In this document: positions 17,504-27,760 of the stretch, one piece after another | Layout: every line of letters starts with the position of its first letter | Position numbering within the stretch: position 1 is the first letter of the stretch | From: Phycisphaerae bacterium | Lineage (GTDB): Bacteria; Planctomycetota; Phycisphaerae; Phycisphaerales; UBA1924 | NCBI GenBank assembly: GCA_030432905.1 | Contig: JAUILU010000002.1 | Location: 510,084 to 574,083 of the forward strand | DNA: 64,000 nucleotides | Direction: 5' to 3' | The notes under the pieces: generated by a model | The model's database searches: none | What the model saw: the letters and a program-made list of their open reading frames with translations, nothing else | What the model was told of the DNA's origin: nothing | Translations under genes and position numbers: made by a program

Positions 17504-18451
17504 TTACTCGCTCTTGACCCAGATCGCCTCTTCGAAGTCGTAGTTCTGCGTGCTCCGGTTCGTCACCCGGGGCACCATGTAGTCAACGCGGGGCTCGAAA
17601 TCCATCGCCGAATTCTTCAGAGGCTGGATCTTGCCGTCCTCGGAGGTGAAATGGAACTTGCGGATCAGCGTGTTGTCCGACTGGCGGGTAATCTCGATCG
17701 TGTACTCGCCCGGCTCGGTCCAATCGTCGAGTGTCACGAACTCGGCGTTCGGGATCCCCCGGCGGTCGTGCGGCTTGAAGATGTCGATATCGACCCGTTT
17801 GTAGTGCTCGTTGGAGATGTAGCCCAGCGTTTCCTTTGAGTGGCCCAGCACCTCGTCGCCGCGCTTGAGTGTGGCGGTGAACATGTCCTTTGTGTCGCCC
17901 TCGGCAAGGTCCTGCATGCCGACCCAGAAGCTGAGTGTCGGGTGGACCTCTTCTTTGAATTCGTTCATGGTGAGGTAGCCGTACACCTGCCAGAACCCGC
18001 GGAACTGGAACTTCTTGGCCGGGTCGAACGGGTCCTCGCCCTCTGAGGTCTGCTCGAGGATGACCGGGAGCCGGGACGCGGGCTCGCCGTCGATGAGAAA
18101 GACGATGTTGTAGACGCCGGGCTCTGTGAGCGTGACGTTCGCTGGGCCTTGGACTTTGGCCCTGCCGAACACGCCCTCGGTGAACCGGAAGTCTTCGAAG
18201 AACTGGAAGCTCTCGACGACGGTGTTCTCGGGGTTGACGACCGCGACGCTGGCGTTGAGCTTGCCCTCTGGGATGAACGCGAGGTCGTACTCGGTGAAGC
18301 TGATCAGGCCCGATTCTTCGTCGAAGTAGGTGTTGAGCATAGACTCAAAAATGAGTGCGGGCTTCGGCTGTGCCAGCGATGGTTGCGCCATGGATGCGAG
18401 CACAGCGATGCACAGGAGTCGGATCGGGTTCAGGACGGTCGCGAGTTTCAT
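17504..18451 (-). CDS. Secreted protein of unknown function, first gene of the sulfotransferase run
   Basis: The ATG at 18451 yields a signal peptide (MKLATVLNPIRLLCIAVLASMAQPSLAQ) and a mature protein of about 290 residues; the frame continues upstream but codes poorly. The body looks mostly beta, with segments such as GVYNIVFLIDGEPASRLPVIL, EPGEYTIEITRQSDNTLIRK and RNVTVTLTEPG-like stretches that suggest two or three Ig-like or sandwich domains. I recognise no enzyme motif. It lies 21 bases before the first sulfotransferase and probably shares its mRNA. A candidate promoter is seen just upstream. It may handle or bind the product of the pathway; that is inference. Confidence 0.7.
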   Translation of the reverse strand: MKLATVLNPIRLLCIAVLASMAQPSLAQPKPALIFESMLNTYFDEESGLISFTEYDLAFIPEGKLNASVAVVNPENTVVESFQFFEDFRFTEGVFGRAKVQGPANVTLTEPGVYNIVFLIDGEPASRLPVILEQTSEGEDPFDPAKKFQFRGFWQVYGYLTMNEFKEEVHPTLSFWVGMQDLAEGDTKDMFTATLKRGDEVLGHSKETLGYISNEHYKRVDIDIFKPHDRRGIPNAEFVTLDDWTEPGEYTIEITRQSDNTLIRKFHFTSEDGKIQPLKNSAMDFEPRVDYMVPRVTNRSTQNYDFEEAIWVKSE

Positions 18452-18502
18452 GGTTCGGGCTTTCGTGCTGGTTTGTGGCGTGTAACTCGATACGGACTTC
18501 CG

Positions 18503-18531
18503 AGTATAGAGCGGACGCCAGCGTGCGCAAA
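18503..18531 (-). promoter_or_regulatory. Candidate promoter of the sulfotransferase run
   Basis: On the minus strand a TATACT -10 box (18508-18503) lies 17 bases after TTTGCG (18531-18526), a weak -35. Transcription would start near 18496, leaving about 45 untranslated bases before the ATG at 18451. The good -10 and fitting distance support it, and the -35 is poor. Confidence 0.4.
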
Positions 18532-18646
18532 GCATCCGCGTATACAGGCCTGAATACAAGCAGCGTTTGGCCTACTTGGCCCTAACCCGGCGATGGCTTG
18601 AGCCGATTGATGCCCTAGCAAGGCCGATTTCACACCGGAGCCTCCG

Positions 18647-20758
<2,112 letters not shown>

Positions 20759-20850
20759 TCCGAGTTTGTCGAAGCCAGAAGCAGTAGCCGGTTATACTTG
20801 CCCGTCGTCGCCACCAGAGCGGCGGATTGGTTGTTGTGACGATCGGACTG

Positions 20851-21279
20851 ATGGCGAGTATGAGCGGCAAAACAAGCAACGCGAAGGTCCACAAGCGGGT
20901 CCGCAACGACCACTCGACCGAGACCGCCGAGGACTACGTCGAGGCGATCGCCGAGATCGAGGAGCGTGACGGCACATGCCGGGTGCGCGATCTTGCCGAC
21001 CGATTCGGTGTTTCGCACGTGACCGTGATCCGCATCGTCCGCCGGATCGAGGGCGAGGGGCTGGTCAAAACCGAGCCCTACAAGCCGATCGAACTGACCA
21101 CTAAAGGACGGAAGCTGGCCAAGGCCTGCGCCCAACGGCACGACGTCGTGGTGCGGTTTCTTAGGGCCATCGGTGTTAGCCAGAAGAACGCCGAGACCGA
21201 CGCCGAGGGCATCGAGCACCACGTCAGCAGCGAGACACTCCGCCGATTCAACGAGATCGCCGACTCGGGCCGGCTCTAG
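20851..21279 (+). CDS. mntR: MntR-type manganese-responsive repressor (DtxR family)
   Basis: The protein has about 142 residues from the ATG near 20851; TTG or GTG starts a few codons upstream are possible. It follows the MntR plan: an N-terminal winged helix (RVRDLADRFGVSHVTVIRIVRRIEGEGL) and a helical dimer/metal domain without the SH3 part of DtxR. The metal-site residues are in place: AEDYVEAI (Asp and Glu), RHDVVVRFL (His), and DAEGIEHHV (Glu, Glu, His). It resembles the E. coli-type protein more than the B. subtilis one. It sits just before a metal importer whose promoter holds two matching palindromes, so it is the expected repressor. Confidence 0.92.
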   Translation: MASMSGKTSNAKVHKRVRNDHSTETAEDYVEAIAEIEERDGTCRVRDLADRFGVSHVTVIRIVRRIEGEGLVKTEPYKPIELTTKGRKLAKACAQRHDVVVRFLRAIGVSQKNAETDAEGIEHHVSSETLRRFNEIADSGRL

Positions 21280-21317
21280 CCTCTATCGGACGTCGCCTAG
21301 ACGCCTTGTGGAGCGGC

Positions 21318-21349
21318 TTGACGCCAAGTGTAGCCAGTGCTACACTTGG
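21318..21349 (+). promoter_or_regulatory. Promoter with MntR-type operator across spacer and -10
   Basis: TTGACG (21318-21323) and TACACT (21341-21346) are 17 bases apart, a good sigma-70-type pair. A perfect palindrome with 11-base arms, CCAAGTGTAGC and GCTACACTTGG around a 4-base centre, covers 21324-21349. It fills the spacer and the -10 box, so a bound repressor would block polymerase. The core TGTAGC-N4-GCTACA recurs 63 bases downstream. The TAGC-N4-GCTA pattern agrees with E. coli-type MntR sites as I know them. Confidence 0.75.
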
Positions 21350-21390
21350 ACCAGCACTCGGGCGACCGGGTGCGACTTGTTTGGGATGAA

Positions 21391-21408
21391 ATGTAGCACG
21401 GGCTACAT
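21391..21408 (+). promoter_or_regulatory. Second MntR-type operator, in the 5' leader
   Basis: The inverted repeat has arms ATGTAGC and GCTACAT around a 4-base centre. It shares TGTAGC-N4-GCTACA with the promoter palindrome. The centres are 63 bases apart, six helical turns, so two dimers would lie on the same DNA face. It ends 29 bases before the start codon at 21438, which has AGGTGA upstream. Confidence 0.7.
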
Positions 21409-21437
21409 ATCGCGCCGATGGCATCGGCAGGTGAATC

Positions 21438-22382
21438 ATGTTCAGAGCGATCGCGGTACTTCTATGTGTGTTGACAGCGGGCATTGCCCAGAGCGAGCCG
21501 GGCTACCGGATCGTCGCGACGACGGGGATGGTCGAGGACATCGTCCGCAACGTCGCGGGCGACCGGGCGGAGGTGGTGGGGCTGATGGGCCCGGGCGTGG
21601 ACCCGCATTTGTACAAGCCCACCCGGTCGGACATCAAAGAACTCAGGGCCGCCGAAGTGGTGTTCTACAACGGCTTGCTGCTCGAGGGCAAGATGGCCGA
21701 CGCGTTGATCAGCGCCGCGACCAGCGGCAAGAAGGTGTACGCGGTGACCGAGCTGCTGAGCGAGGACTCGCTGCTGGAGCCCGAAGAGTTCGACGGGCTG
21801 TACGACCCGCACGTCTGGATGGACCCGGACGCCTGGAGCCAGGCGGTCGGCGTCGTGCGTGACAAGCTTGCCGAGTTCGACCCGGCGGGCAAAGACGAGT
21901 ACGAACAGAACGCCGCGAGCTACACAAGCAAGCTCGATGCGCTCAGCAGCTACGCAGAACATGTGCTCGAAAGCGTCCCCGAGGGTCGGCGCGTGCTCGT
22001 CACGGCGCACGACGCGTTCAACTACTTCGGCAAGCGGTTCGGGTACGAGGTCGTGGGCATCCAGGGCATCTCCACCGAATCGGAAGCCGGCGTGCGCGAC
22101 ATCGAGAAACTCGTCGATCTCTTGGTCGAGAACGAGATCGGCGCGGTGTTCGTCGAATCGACGGTCTCCGAACGCAACATCAGCGCACTCATCGCGGGCG
22201 CCAAGGCGCGGGGCCACACGGTCGTCATCGGCGGTGAGCTGTTCAGCGACGCGATGGGCAACGCCGGCACATACGAGGGCACGTACATCGGCATGATCGA
22301 CCACAACGTCACGACCATCGCCCGTGCGCTCGGCGGCGAGGCGCCGAAGCTGGGTATGACCGGCGAGCTGTCAGACAAATGA
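21438..22382 (+). CDS. Metal ABC transporter substrate-binding protein (TroA/ZnuA-like)
   Basis: The protein has 314 residues with a signal peptide ([19 protein letters not shown]). Likely metal ligands are His57 (VDPHLY), His125 (YDPHVWMD), His191 (TAHDAFNYF) and Asp288 (MIDHNV). This His-His-His-Asp set matches TroA, known to bind both Zn and Mn. PsaA/MntC-type proteins have Glu at the third place. There is no His-rich loop of the ZnuA kind. Control by MntR-like sites argues for manganese. The stop overlaps the ATPase start as ATGA. The protein acts in the periplasm, giving metal to the two permeases. Confidence 0.92.
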   Translation: MFRAIAVLLCVLTAGIAQSEPGYRIVATTGMVEDIVRNVAGDRAEVVGLMGPGVDPHLYKPTRSDIKELRAAEVVFYNGLLLEGKMADALISAATSGKKVYAVTELLSEDSLLEPEEFDGLYDPHVWMDPDAWSQAVGVVRDKLAEFDPAGKDEYEQNAASYTSKLDALSSYAEHVLESVPEGRRVLVTAHDAFNYFGKRFGYEVVGIQGISTESEAGVRDIEKLVDLLVENEIGAVFVESTVSERNISALIAGAKARGHTVVIGGELFSDAMGNAGTYEGTYIGMIDHNVTTIARALGGEAPKLGMTGELSDK

Positions 22383-23209
22383 CCGCGCAGCAGACTCAGC
22401 AAGATTCCCAGAGCCTCGCGACGACCCGGCCCGAGCACTCGCTGGAGAGCCCGCTCTCGGTCCACGCGATGACCGTCGCCTACAACCGCAAGCCCGTTTT
22501 GTGGGACGTTGACTACGACACGCCCGCGAACGAGCTCGTCGCGATCGTCGGCCCTAACGGCGCGGGCAAGAGCACGTTTATTAAGGCGTGCCTCGGGCTC
22601 GTGCCGACCGCGTCCGGCCAGGTCGAGTTCTGGGGCCAGAGCTACCGCGATGCGCGATCGCGCATCGGGTACGTGCCTCAGCGAGAATCGGTGGACTGGG
22701 ACTTCCCGGTTTCGGCGCTGGATGTCGTGTGTATGGGCCGGTACCGAAAGATCGGCTGGTGCAGACCGGTTACGAAGAAGCACAAGCTCGCGGCGATGGA
22801 GTGCCTGGAACGTGTCGGCATGCACGACTTCGCGAAGCGGCAGATTAGCCAGCTCTCGGGCGGTCAGCAGCAGCGCGTGTTTCTTGCACGCGCGCTGGCG
22901 CAGGAGTCGGACCTGTACTTCATGGACGAGCCCTTTGCGGGTGTTGATGCCGCGACCGAGCGGGCGATCGTCGAAGTGCTTCGCGCGTTGAAGGATCAGG
23001 GCAAGACGGTCATCACCGTGCACCACGATCTGCAGACCGTACCCGAGTACTTCGATCACGTCATCCTGCTGAACATGCGAGTCGTCGCGGCCGGGCCTGT
23101 GGCAGTGGTGTTCACGCAGGAGAACCTGCAGAAAACCTACGGCGGCCGACTCACGCTGCTCTCGGAAGCGTCCGAGGCCATTGCTCGCGCCGCCTCGGGG
23201 CGAAGGTAG
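22379..23209 (+). CDS. Metal ABC transporter ATP-binding protein
   Basis: This 276-residue ATPase has Walker [10 protein letters not shown] near residue 59, a Q-loop in [20 protein letters not shown], signature LSGGQQQR, Walker [11 protein letters not shown] and switch His in TVHHDLQTV. The 'ESVDWDFPV' Q-loop context is typical of Mn/Zn (MntB/ZnuC) ATPases. It overlaps the binding-protein gene by four bases and is followed six bases later by the first permease, so the four transport genes form one unit. Two different permeases share this one ATPase gene. Confidence 0.94.
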   Translation: MTAQQTQQDSQSLATTRPEHSLESPLSVHAMTVAYNRKPVLWDVDYDTPANELVAIVGPNGAGKSTFIKACLGLVPTASGQVEFWGQSYRDARSRIGYVPQRESVDWDFPVSALDVVCMGRYRKIGWCRPVTKKHKLAAMECLERVGMHDFAKRQISQLSGGQQQRVFLARALAQESDLYFMDEPFAGVDAATERAIVEVLRALKDQGKTVITVHHDLQTVPEYFDHVILLNMRVVAAGPVAVVFTQENLQKTYGGRLTLLSEASEAIARAASGRR

Positions 23210-23215
23210 CAGATC

Positions 23216-24577
23216 GTGCCCGAGCGGTTCTTCCATCTTGCGCTGGCCCAAAGCCAGTCGATCACGAGCGTCTACGACGAACTGCCGAGCGCAGCGGAGA
23301 TCATCAAGACGCTCACGTTCCGCGCCGGGTTCAACACGAACACGGTTATCGCGGGGACGACGATGCTCGGGTTGGCAGCCGGCGTGGTCGGCGTGTTCGC
23401 GTTGCTCCGCAAACGCTCGCTGATGGCCGATGCGCTCAGCCACGCGACGCTGCCCGGCATCTGCCTCGCGTTCATCGCCGCGACCAAGCTCGGTATGGAG
23501 GGCAAGTCCCTGCCTGTCCTGTTGCTCGGCGCCACGATGACAGGTGTGCTCGGCGTGCTCTGCATCCAGGCGATTGTGAGGTACACCCGCCTACACCAGG
23601 ACGCGGCGATCGGCATCGTGCTCAGCGTGTTCTTCGGCGCGGGTGTTGTGCTGCTCAGCTACATCCAGAACGATCAGGCGTCGAGCGCCGCGGGGCTGAA
23701 CACGTTCATCTATGGGCAGGCGGCCGCGATGTCGGCGCGAGACACGGCACTCATGGCGGGCGTCGCGCTGGCGAGTGTGGTTGTCGCGGCGCTATTCCTC
23801 AAAGAGTTCTCTCTTGTGTGCTTCAACGACTCGTTCGCACGAGTGGACGGCTGGCCCGTGTCACTCATCGACCTCGTCATGATGGCGCTCGTTGTCGTGG
23901 TGACTGTTGTTGGCCTGCAAGCGGTGGGGCTGATTCTTGTCGTTGCGATGCTGGTCATCCCGCCCGTGTCGGCACGGTTCTGGACAGATCGGCTCTGGTT
24001 GCTTGTGCTGCTGGCGGGCGTGCTCGGCGCGCTCAGCGGCTACGCGGGCTCGGTTGTGTCGTCGCTGCTGCCAAGAAAGCCCGCGGGGTCTGTCATCGTG
24101 CTGACTTCGGGCGCGGTGTTTCTGATTAGCATGCTCGCGGCGCCAAAGCGGGGCGTGCTGGCCTCGGCGCTGCGCCGGGTTCGGCTCCAGCTGCAGATCG
24201 CGAGCGAGCACCTGCTGGAGGCCGCGTACGAAAGTGACGGCAAGGGCCTACCCCGAAGCGAGATTCAGAACCTTGCCGAGCTGCGCGCCTGGCCAGGCTG
24301 GTTTACGCCGATTCTGATCTGGGTGCTGACCCGCCGGGGTTATCTCGGGCGAGCTTCGGCCGACGAGTATGCCGTGACAACCAAGGGCATCGCCCGGGGT
24401 GCGCGCGTCAGCCGGAACCACAAACTCTGGGAGCAGTACCTCGTCAGCTACGCGGACGTTGCGCCGAGCCATGTCGATTGGTCGGTCGATCAAGTCGAGC
24501 ATGTGCTGACGCCCGAGCTTGTCGCCGAGCTTGAGGTACTGCTGAGCAGGCGTGGCATCGAGGTGCCGGCGCCATGA
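23216..24577 (+). CDS. Metal ABC permease fused to a DtxR/MntR-like domain, copy 1
   Basis: The product has 453 residues from a GTG start at 23216. Residues of about 25-310 form the eight- or nine-helix ABC-3 permease (for example MADALSHATLPGICLAF, the usual 'DALSHA..PG' motif). About 140 extra residues follow. They look like a DtxR-family module: winged-helix-like SEIQNLAELRAW...ILIWVLTRRGYL, then RNHKLWEQYLVSYADVAPSHV and SVDQVEHVL. His, Glu and His positions of the MntR metal site are kept in the last two blocks. Normal permeases of this family end near residue 280. The extra domain lies in the cytoplasm and might gate transport by metal. Confidence 0.9.
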   Translation: MPERFFHLALAQSQSITSVYDELPSAAEIIKTLTFRAGFNTNTVIAGTTMLGLAAGVVGVFALLRKRSLMADALSHATLPGICLAFIAATKLGMEGKSLPVLLLGATMTGVLGVLCIQAIVRYTRLHQDAAIGIVLSVFFGAGVVLLSYIQNDQASSAAGLNTFIYGQAAAMSARDTALMAGVALASVVVAALFLKEFSLVCFNDSFARVDGWPVSLIDLVMMALVVVVTVVGLQAVGLILVVAMLVIPPVSARFWTDRLWLLVLLAGVLGALSGYAGSVVSSLLPRKPAGSVIVLTSGAVFLISMLAAPKRGVLASALRRVRLQLQIASEHLLEAAYESDGKGLPRSEIQNLAELRAWPGWFTPILIWVLTRRGYLGRASADEYAVTTKGIARGARVSRNHKLWEQYLVSYADVAPSHVDWSVDQVEHVLTPELVAELEVLLSRRGIEVPAP

Positions 24578-25962
24578 TCGAGTTTGATGTCGGTCTTGAT
24601 CTCTTCCCGCTTACTGCGGGCGTGCTGGCGGCGGTCACCTGCGGGGTGCTGGGTAATTTCCTAGTGCTGCGCAAGCAGAGCCTCATGGGCGATGCAATCA
24701 GTCACAGCGTCCTGCCCGGGCTCGTTATTGCGTTTCTCGTCTCGGCGACGCTCAACCCCGCGGTGATGTTCCTCGGCGCAGCACTCGCGGGGGTCGCGAC
24801 GGTTGTGCTCATCGAGCTCGTTAAAAAGCTCGGCAAGGTCGAGCCCGGCGCTGCGATGGGCGTTGTGTTCAGTGTGCTCTTTGCGCTCGGTGTGCTGCTC
24901 ATTGAACAGGCGGCGGCGCGGAATGTCGACCTCGACGCGGGCTGTGTGCTGTACGGCCAGCTCGAGATGCTCTGGTGGAACTCGCCGCCCGAAACGATGC
25001 AGGAAGCCCTGCAGCTCAAGACATGGCTCGGCTATGAGGTCGAGCCAGCGCTGACAGATCCCGCAACGGGCGAGATCATCCGCGATGCCATTGTGAGAGA
25101 TGGCGTGCCAAGACAGGTCACCACGCTGCTCGCGGTTGCGGCTGCAACATTCGTGTTTGTGGGTGTGCTGTTCAAAGAGCTCCGCATCGCCGCGTTCGAC
25201 CCGGCGCTGGCAACCACGCTCGGATTCAACGCGACGGCTCTGCACTATGTGCTCATGATCGCGGTAGCTACGGCCACCGTCGCGTCGTTCGAGGCGGTCG
25301 GCTCGATCCTGGTCATCGCGATGCTCGTCTGCCCCGCGGCCAGCGCACGCCTGATGACCGATCGGCTCAAGCCTCAGCTTGTGTGGAGCGTTGTCTTTGC
25401 GTTGGCGAGCAGCGTCATCGGTTACTTCGCCGCGACGTCTGTGCCTGTGCGTTTCGATCTGGATTCGGTCAACGCTGCGGGCTCGATGACCGTGGTGGCT
25501 GGGGCGCTCTTTGTGCTCGTGATCTTCGTCTCGCCCTCGCACGGGCTCATTGCGCGTGCGTTCCGTCGGGCTTCACTCTCGAAACGGATCGCCTACGAAG
25601 ACCTCGTCGCGGCTCTCTACCGCGCAGCCGAGCGGGGCGAGGCGGGGCTTTCGCAGAGCCAGCTTGTTGAGATGGGCGCGGACAGTCATCTCACCTCGGC
25701 CATAAGTCGAGCCGTGAAAGCGGGCGAGGTTGCAAGGTCCGGTGATCAGCTCTCGCTCACGGAAACAGGGCGCGTCGTCGCGGCAAACCTTGTGCGCAAG
25801 CACCGCTTGTGGGAAGACTATCTCGTGACGCGGGCCGGGCTTGCGCCTGATCACGTCCACGAATCCGCCGAGCAGCTCGAGCACATCGGCCCCGCGCCAA
25901 AGGCCGGTCCGTCGATCGACCCACACGGCAAGCCGATCCCGGGCGAATCACGCGATACATAG
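24574..25962 (+). CDS. Metal ABC permease fused to a DtxR/MntR-like domain, copy 2
   Basis: The product has 462 residues and overlaps copy 1 as ATGA. The permease part has MGDAISHSVLPGLVIAFL and about eight helices. It carries an extra loop (residues 115-180, with WWNSPPETMQEALQLKTWLGYE) that copy 1 lacks. The C-terminal DtxR-like part runs YEDLVAALYRAAERGEAGL, then RKHRLWEDYLVTRAGLAPDHV and SAEQLEHIG. The blocks keep His, both Glu and the next His of the MntR site. The two permeases probably form a heterodimer with the one ATPase. A Pro/Gly-rich tail ends the protein. Confidence 0.9.
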   Translation: MIEFDVGLDLFPLTAGVLAAVTCGVLGNFLVLRKQSLMGDAISHSVLPGLVIAFLVSATLNPAVMFLGAALAGVATVVLIELVKKLGKVEPGAAMGVVFSVLFALGVLLIEQAAARNVDLDAGCVLYGQLEMLWWNSPPETMQEALQLKTWLGYEVEPALTDPATGEIIRDAIVRDGVPRQVTTLLAVAAATFVFVGVLFKELRIAAFDPALATTLGFNATALHYVLMIAVATATVASFEAVGSILVIAMLVCPAASARLMTDRLKPQLVWSVVFALASSVIGYFAATSVPVRFDLDSVNAAGSMTVVAGALFVLVIFVSPSHGLIARAFRRASLSKRIAYEDLVAALYRAAERGEAGLSQSQLVEMGADSHLTSAISRAVKAGEVARSGDQLSLTETGRVVAANLVRKHRLWEDYLVTRAGLAPDHVHESAEQLEHIGPAPKAGPSIDPHGKPIPGESRDT

Positions 25963-26019
25963 TCGTCGCGGCAACCCTCGTGCGCACCTGCTCGGATCGC
26001 CGGTCGCCTAGCCTTGGTC

Positions 26020-27753
26020 ATGAATCAGCAGGCATCAGACCGCATCCCGCCCGTGCTGCAGGGCACTCCCGAGCCGTTGTCCGAGTCGAGTCAGCTCAGC
26101 GGGAATCTGTGGCGTTGGCTGATCGCGTTGGTGTTGCTCTTTAGTGCGCTCGTGTCGTTCTCCGGTTTGGGTTCGGTGATGCCGCTCGATGCGCACGAGG
26201 TATTCGTCGCGCGGACGTGCGAAGAGATGATCGCGCGCGGCGAGTGGATGGTGCCTTACTTCAACGACGAGCCCAGGCTCAAGAAGCCGCCGCTGGAGTA
26301 CTGGCTGGTGCTCGCGACAAACACAGTCACGGGCGGCGACGAGATCATCACCGAGTTTGAAGCACGATTCCCTTCCGCGGTTGCCGGCATCGCGATGACC
26401 GCGCTGGCGATCGGCATCGGCACGCTCCTCGTACGCCGCGAAGTGGGGCTGCTCGCGGGCGCGATGACCGCCACGTGCAGCGGCTACATCACCTACACGC
26501 ACAGCGCCAGACCCGAGATGGTCTACGCGGCTCTGTGTATCGCAGGCATCCTCGGTCTCGTCGTCGCAGAGCGGCGGGCGCTCGACCCCGAGGAGCGCAA
26601 GAGCGCCACAACCGTGGCGCTGCTTGCGTGGTTCATGTTCGGGCTTGCGACACTAACGAAGGGGCCTCAGCTCCCGGTGCCGATCCTGATCGGCTGGCTC
26701 ATCGGCGCGTGGCGTGGCGGGCATCTGCGTGAGAGTGTCAAAGCCATCAGGCCCATCACGGGGTTGGCGTTGTACCTCGTGCTCTCGCTCTGGTGGTTCA
26801 TCGCGATCTGGATGACGATCCCCGAGGCCGGCGAGATCTGGGCCGGCGAAACAATCAGCCGGTACGTCGAGCACGACGCCGAGCACGGCGAGTCATGGGT
26901 CTCGCTGCTCGAGCCGTACTACCTGTACCGACCGCTCGCGATGCTCGTGCCCTGGGTGTTCTTCGTGCCCGGCGCGATGTTTGGCCCGTGGATGAAGCGG
27001 TTCAAAACCAAACCCGGCGCGATGCGGCTGTGGTGGATCGTCCTGATCGCGTGCGTGCTGCTCTCGTTCTCGCGCGGCCGGCGCTGGTACTACATGCTCC
27101 CCGTGCTCGTGCCCTACACGGTCCTTCTGGCCTCGACCGCGGTCCAGTTCGCTGGTTACCTGCGTGAACGGAACATGAAATGGGCTTGGAGCGGGCTGTT
27201 TGCGCTGCACGCGATCGCGATCGCTGTTGTTGCGATCGTCATGGCTGGCAGGCACGCCGATCGGTTCGGGCAAACACCGGCTGTGCTGCTGGCGGCGGTC
27301 TGCGCGTCGGCGCTCGTGTGTGTTGTTCTCTTGGCGCTGCCAAGAACCCGCCGGGGGCTTGGCGACATCGGAGTCGCAGTAATGGTCTGCGCCTCGGCGG
27401 CGGTCGGCTTCTCGGTCGCCGAATCACGCATGGGGCTCTGGCGATACAACCGCATCGATGAGCGAGACTTCGCGCTCAAAGTCGCTGACATTGTGGGAGA
27501 TGGCGAACTGATCGGCTGGCGCGACAAGTGGGAAGAGCAGCAGTACTACACGCACAGGCCGATCCCGCTGTTTGTCGAGGCTGACGCGATGGCAGTGCAT
27601 CTCGCGGAGACGAACGGCGCGTGGGTGCTGGTCGATGCGAGGTACGAAGAGAACGCGCTGCCCGCCGAGTTCGACTCAACGCGGCTCATCATCCACGACA
27701 ACGGCGACAAGAAAGGCCAGTTCGAACTCTGGCGCGTCGAGCCGCTTGACTAA
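26020..27753 (+). CDS. GT39-type membrane glycosyltransferase (ArnT-like)
   Basis: This is a 577-residue, roughly 12-helix protein; I use the ATG at 26020. The ArnT/PMT signature is clear: an early acidic loop LDAHEVFVARTCEEMIARGEWMVPYFNDEPRLKKPPLEYW gives the catalytic Asp-Glu and the 'KPPL.YW' motif. A conserved FGLATLTKGP follows near residue 210. Such enzymes move an aminoarabinose or other sugar from undecaprenyl phosphate to lipid A or proteins outside the inner membrane. It is placed after the metal transporter with no shared function evident. Its 3' end faces a prepilin gene eight bases away. Confidence 0.88.
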   Translation: MNQQASDRIPPVLQGTPEPLSESSQLSGNLWRWLIALVLLFSALVSFSGLGSVMPLDAHEVFVARTCEEMIARGEWMVPYFNDEPRLKKPPLEYWLVLATNTVTGGDEIITEFEARFPSAVAGIAMTALAIGIGTLLVRREVGLLAGAMTATCSGYITYTHSARPEMVYAALCIAGILGLVVAERRALDPEERKSATTVALLAWFMFGLATLTKGPQLPVPILIGWLIGAWRGGHLRESVKAIRPITGLALYLVLSLWWFIAIWMTIPEAGEIWAGETISRYVEHDAEHGESWVSLLEPYYLYRPLAMLVPWVFFVPGAMFGPWMKRFKTKPGAMRLWWIVLIACVLLSFSRGRRWYYMLPVLVPYTVLLASTAVQFAGYLRERNMKWAWSGLFALHAIAIAVVAIVMAGRHADRFGQTPAVLLAAVCASALVCVVLLALPRTRRGLGDIGVAVMVCASAAVGFSVAESRMGLWRYNRIDERDFALKVADIVGDGELIGWRDKWEEQQYYTHRPIPLFVEADAMAVHLAETNGAWVLVDARYEENALPAEFDSTRLIIHDNGDKKGQFELWRVEPLD

Positions 27754-27760
27754 GTCACAT

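Noticed and set aside
22022-23443. A 473-codon minus-strand frame across the metal transporter genes
   Set aside because: It crosses three recognised genes and has shadow composition rich in Arg and His.
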